From an uncultured Bacillota bacterium (GTDB taxonomy: Bacteria > Bacillota_I > Bacilli_A > RF39 > UBA660): 5,253 bases of DNA. The position numbers and the translations under genes were made by a program. A model generated the notes under the pieces. That model saw nothing but the letters and a program-made list of their open reading frames with translations. It did not search any database and had not been told where the DNA came from. The stretch is from contig CAMENK010000051.1 in NCBI GenBank assembly GCA_945928335.1, forward strand, positions 1 through 5,253, written 5' to 3'. Positions 4,682 to 5,253 of the stretch are shown here, in pieces. The first letter of the stretch is position 1, and every line of letters begins with the position of its first letter.

Positions 4682-5253
4682 ATGGAAAAGTATATATATA
4701 AAGGTAAAAATAAAGAAGAACTATTAAAAACTGCTATGGAAGAATTAAAAGTAACAGAAGATGAAATAACTTATAAAGAAACTGAAGAAAAAAGTGGACT
4801 TTTTTCAGGAAAAAAATATGTTTTAGAAATAGTAAAAATTGAAGATATAGCAAACATGGGTAAAGACCTATTAACACAACTTTTAAAAGCATTTAATATT
4901 GAAGGAAATATTGAAAAGAAAATAAGAGGAACACAAATTTCATACCATATTCATTCAAATAACAATGGCATATTAATAGGTAAAAATGGAAAGGTATTAA
5001 CAGCTATACAAAATTTTGTTAAACAAAGTATCAACAGCAAATTGGGAATTCACGTAAATATAATAATAGACATAGAAGATTACAAAGAAAAACAAAACTA
5101 CTTCTTAGAAAAGAAAGTTAAAAGAATAGCAAGAGATGTAACGTTAACTAAATCATCTGTTAAACTAGATCCTATGAACTCATATGAAAGAAGAATAGTA
5201 CACAATGCATTATCAAAATTTGAATATATTACTTCAGAAAGTGAAGGAGAAGA
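4682..5253 (+). CDS. jag: Jag/KhpB RNA-binding protein (C-terminus beyond window)
   Basis: The first 190 codons are visible; the gene runs off the window end. Order of domains: Jag-N (about 1-50, with SGLFSGKKYVLEI), a KH domain (about 80-155) with the GxxG loop GKNG (100-103) in GILIGKNGK, and an R3H domain ending in DPMNSYERRIVHNAL, where R170 and H174 form the R-x3-H motif. The last visible residues SESEGE match the usual near-terminal region, so only a short tail is probably missing. In related bacteria the protein (SpoIIIJ-associated Jag, KhpB/EloR) binds RNA with KhpA and influences cell elongation and division. The ATG follows a GGAAGTG Shine-Dalgarno (4670-4676). It starts 25 bases after yidC with no terminator between, so it is co-transcribed. 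The yidC-jag pair is widely conserved. Confidence 0.95.
   Translation, partial: MEKYIYKGKNKEELLKTAMEELKVTEDEITYKETEEKSGLFSGKKYVLEIVKIEDIANMGKDLLTQLLKAFNIEGNIEKKIRGTQISYHIHSNNNGILIGKNGKVLTAIQNFVKQSINSKLGIHVNIIIDIEDYKEKQNYFLEKKVKRIARDVTLTKSSVKLDPMNSYERRIVHNALSKFEYITSESEGE

Noticed and set aside
1..5253. CRISPR arrays, tRNA/rRNA genes, insertion sequences, phage genes or riboswitches
   Set aside because: I saw no spacer-repeat array, no tRNA-like or rRNA-like segment, no transposase or terminal repeats, and no recognisable riboswitch core. The gene order is that of an ordinary chromosomal origin.

Overview
The window is a chromosomal replication-origin locus from a very AT-rich, low-GC Gram-positive bacterium (Firmicutes/Bacilli type). 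The gene order is comK(partial) - dnaN - dnaA - oriC - rpmH - rnpA - yidC - jag(partial). The first three genes run on the minus strand and the last four on the plus strand, diverging from the dnaA-rpmH gap. All nine Trp codons I checked (in dnaA and yidC) are TGG, and every complete gene ends in TAA or TAG, so nothing here suggests the Mollicutes TGA=Trp code. The YidC and L34 variants, with ComK next to dnaN, suggest an uncultured gut-type Bacilli/Mollicutes-related lineage. That placement is inference, not proof.

Minus-strand arm: dnaA (initiator) and dnaN (sliding clamp) are probably co-transcribed. They are separated by 134 bases that hold three near-consensus DnaA boxes, a run of TAA trinucleotides resembling DnaA-trios, and an AT-rich stretch. 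dnaN ends in a good intrinsic terminator. Beyond it, in the same direction, lies the 5' end of a gene whose first 43 residues look like the competence transcription factor ComK. The comK upstream region carries three exact TTTGTCGAA repeats at 10-bp pitch. This matches the Spo0A-binding box (TGTCGAA), and the repeats overlap the -35 region of a candidate extended -10 promoter.

Centre: the 298-base dnaA-rpmH gap is the main origin region. It has one perfect DnaA box (TTATCCACA), several one-mismatch boxes, and several weaker 9-mers, some packed end to end. It also carries divergent promoters: a candidate dnaA promoter with a DnaA box over its predicted start site, and a perfect consensus rpmH promoter flanked by two DnaA boxes.

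Plus-strand arm: rpmH (ribosomal protein L34, unusually short with an apparent five-residue internal deletion) ends at a weak intrinsic terminator. An extremely AT-rich leader then precedes the tightly packed rnpA-yidC-jag cluster (RNase P protein, membrane insertase, KH/R3H RNA-binding protein), in which rnpA and yidC overlap by one base.

This is mostly a conserved housekeeping locus. I did not find a wholly new system. The points most worth a second look are the Spo0A-box-like triplet before comK, the origin architecture, the shortened L34, and the cysteine pair in the YidC ectodomain.
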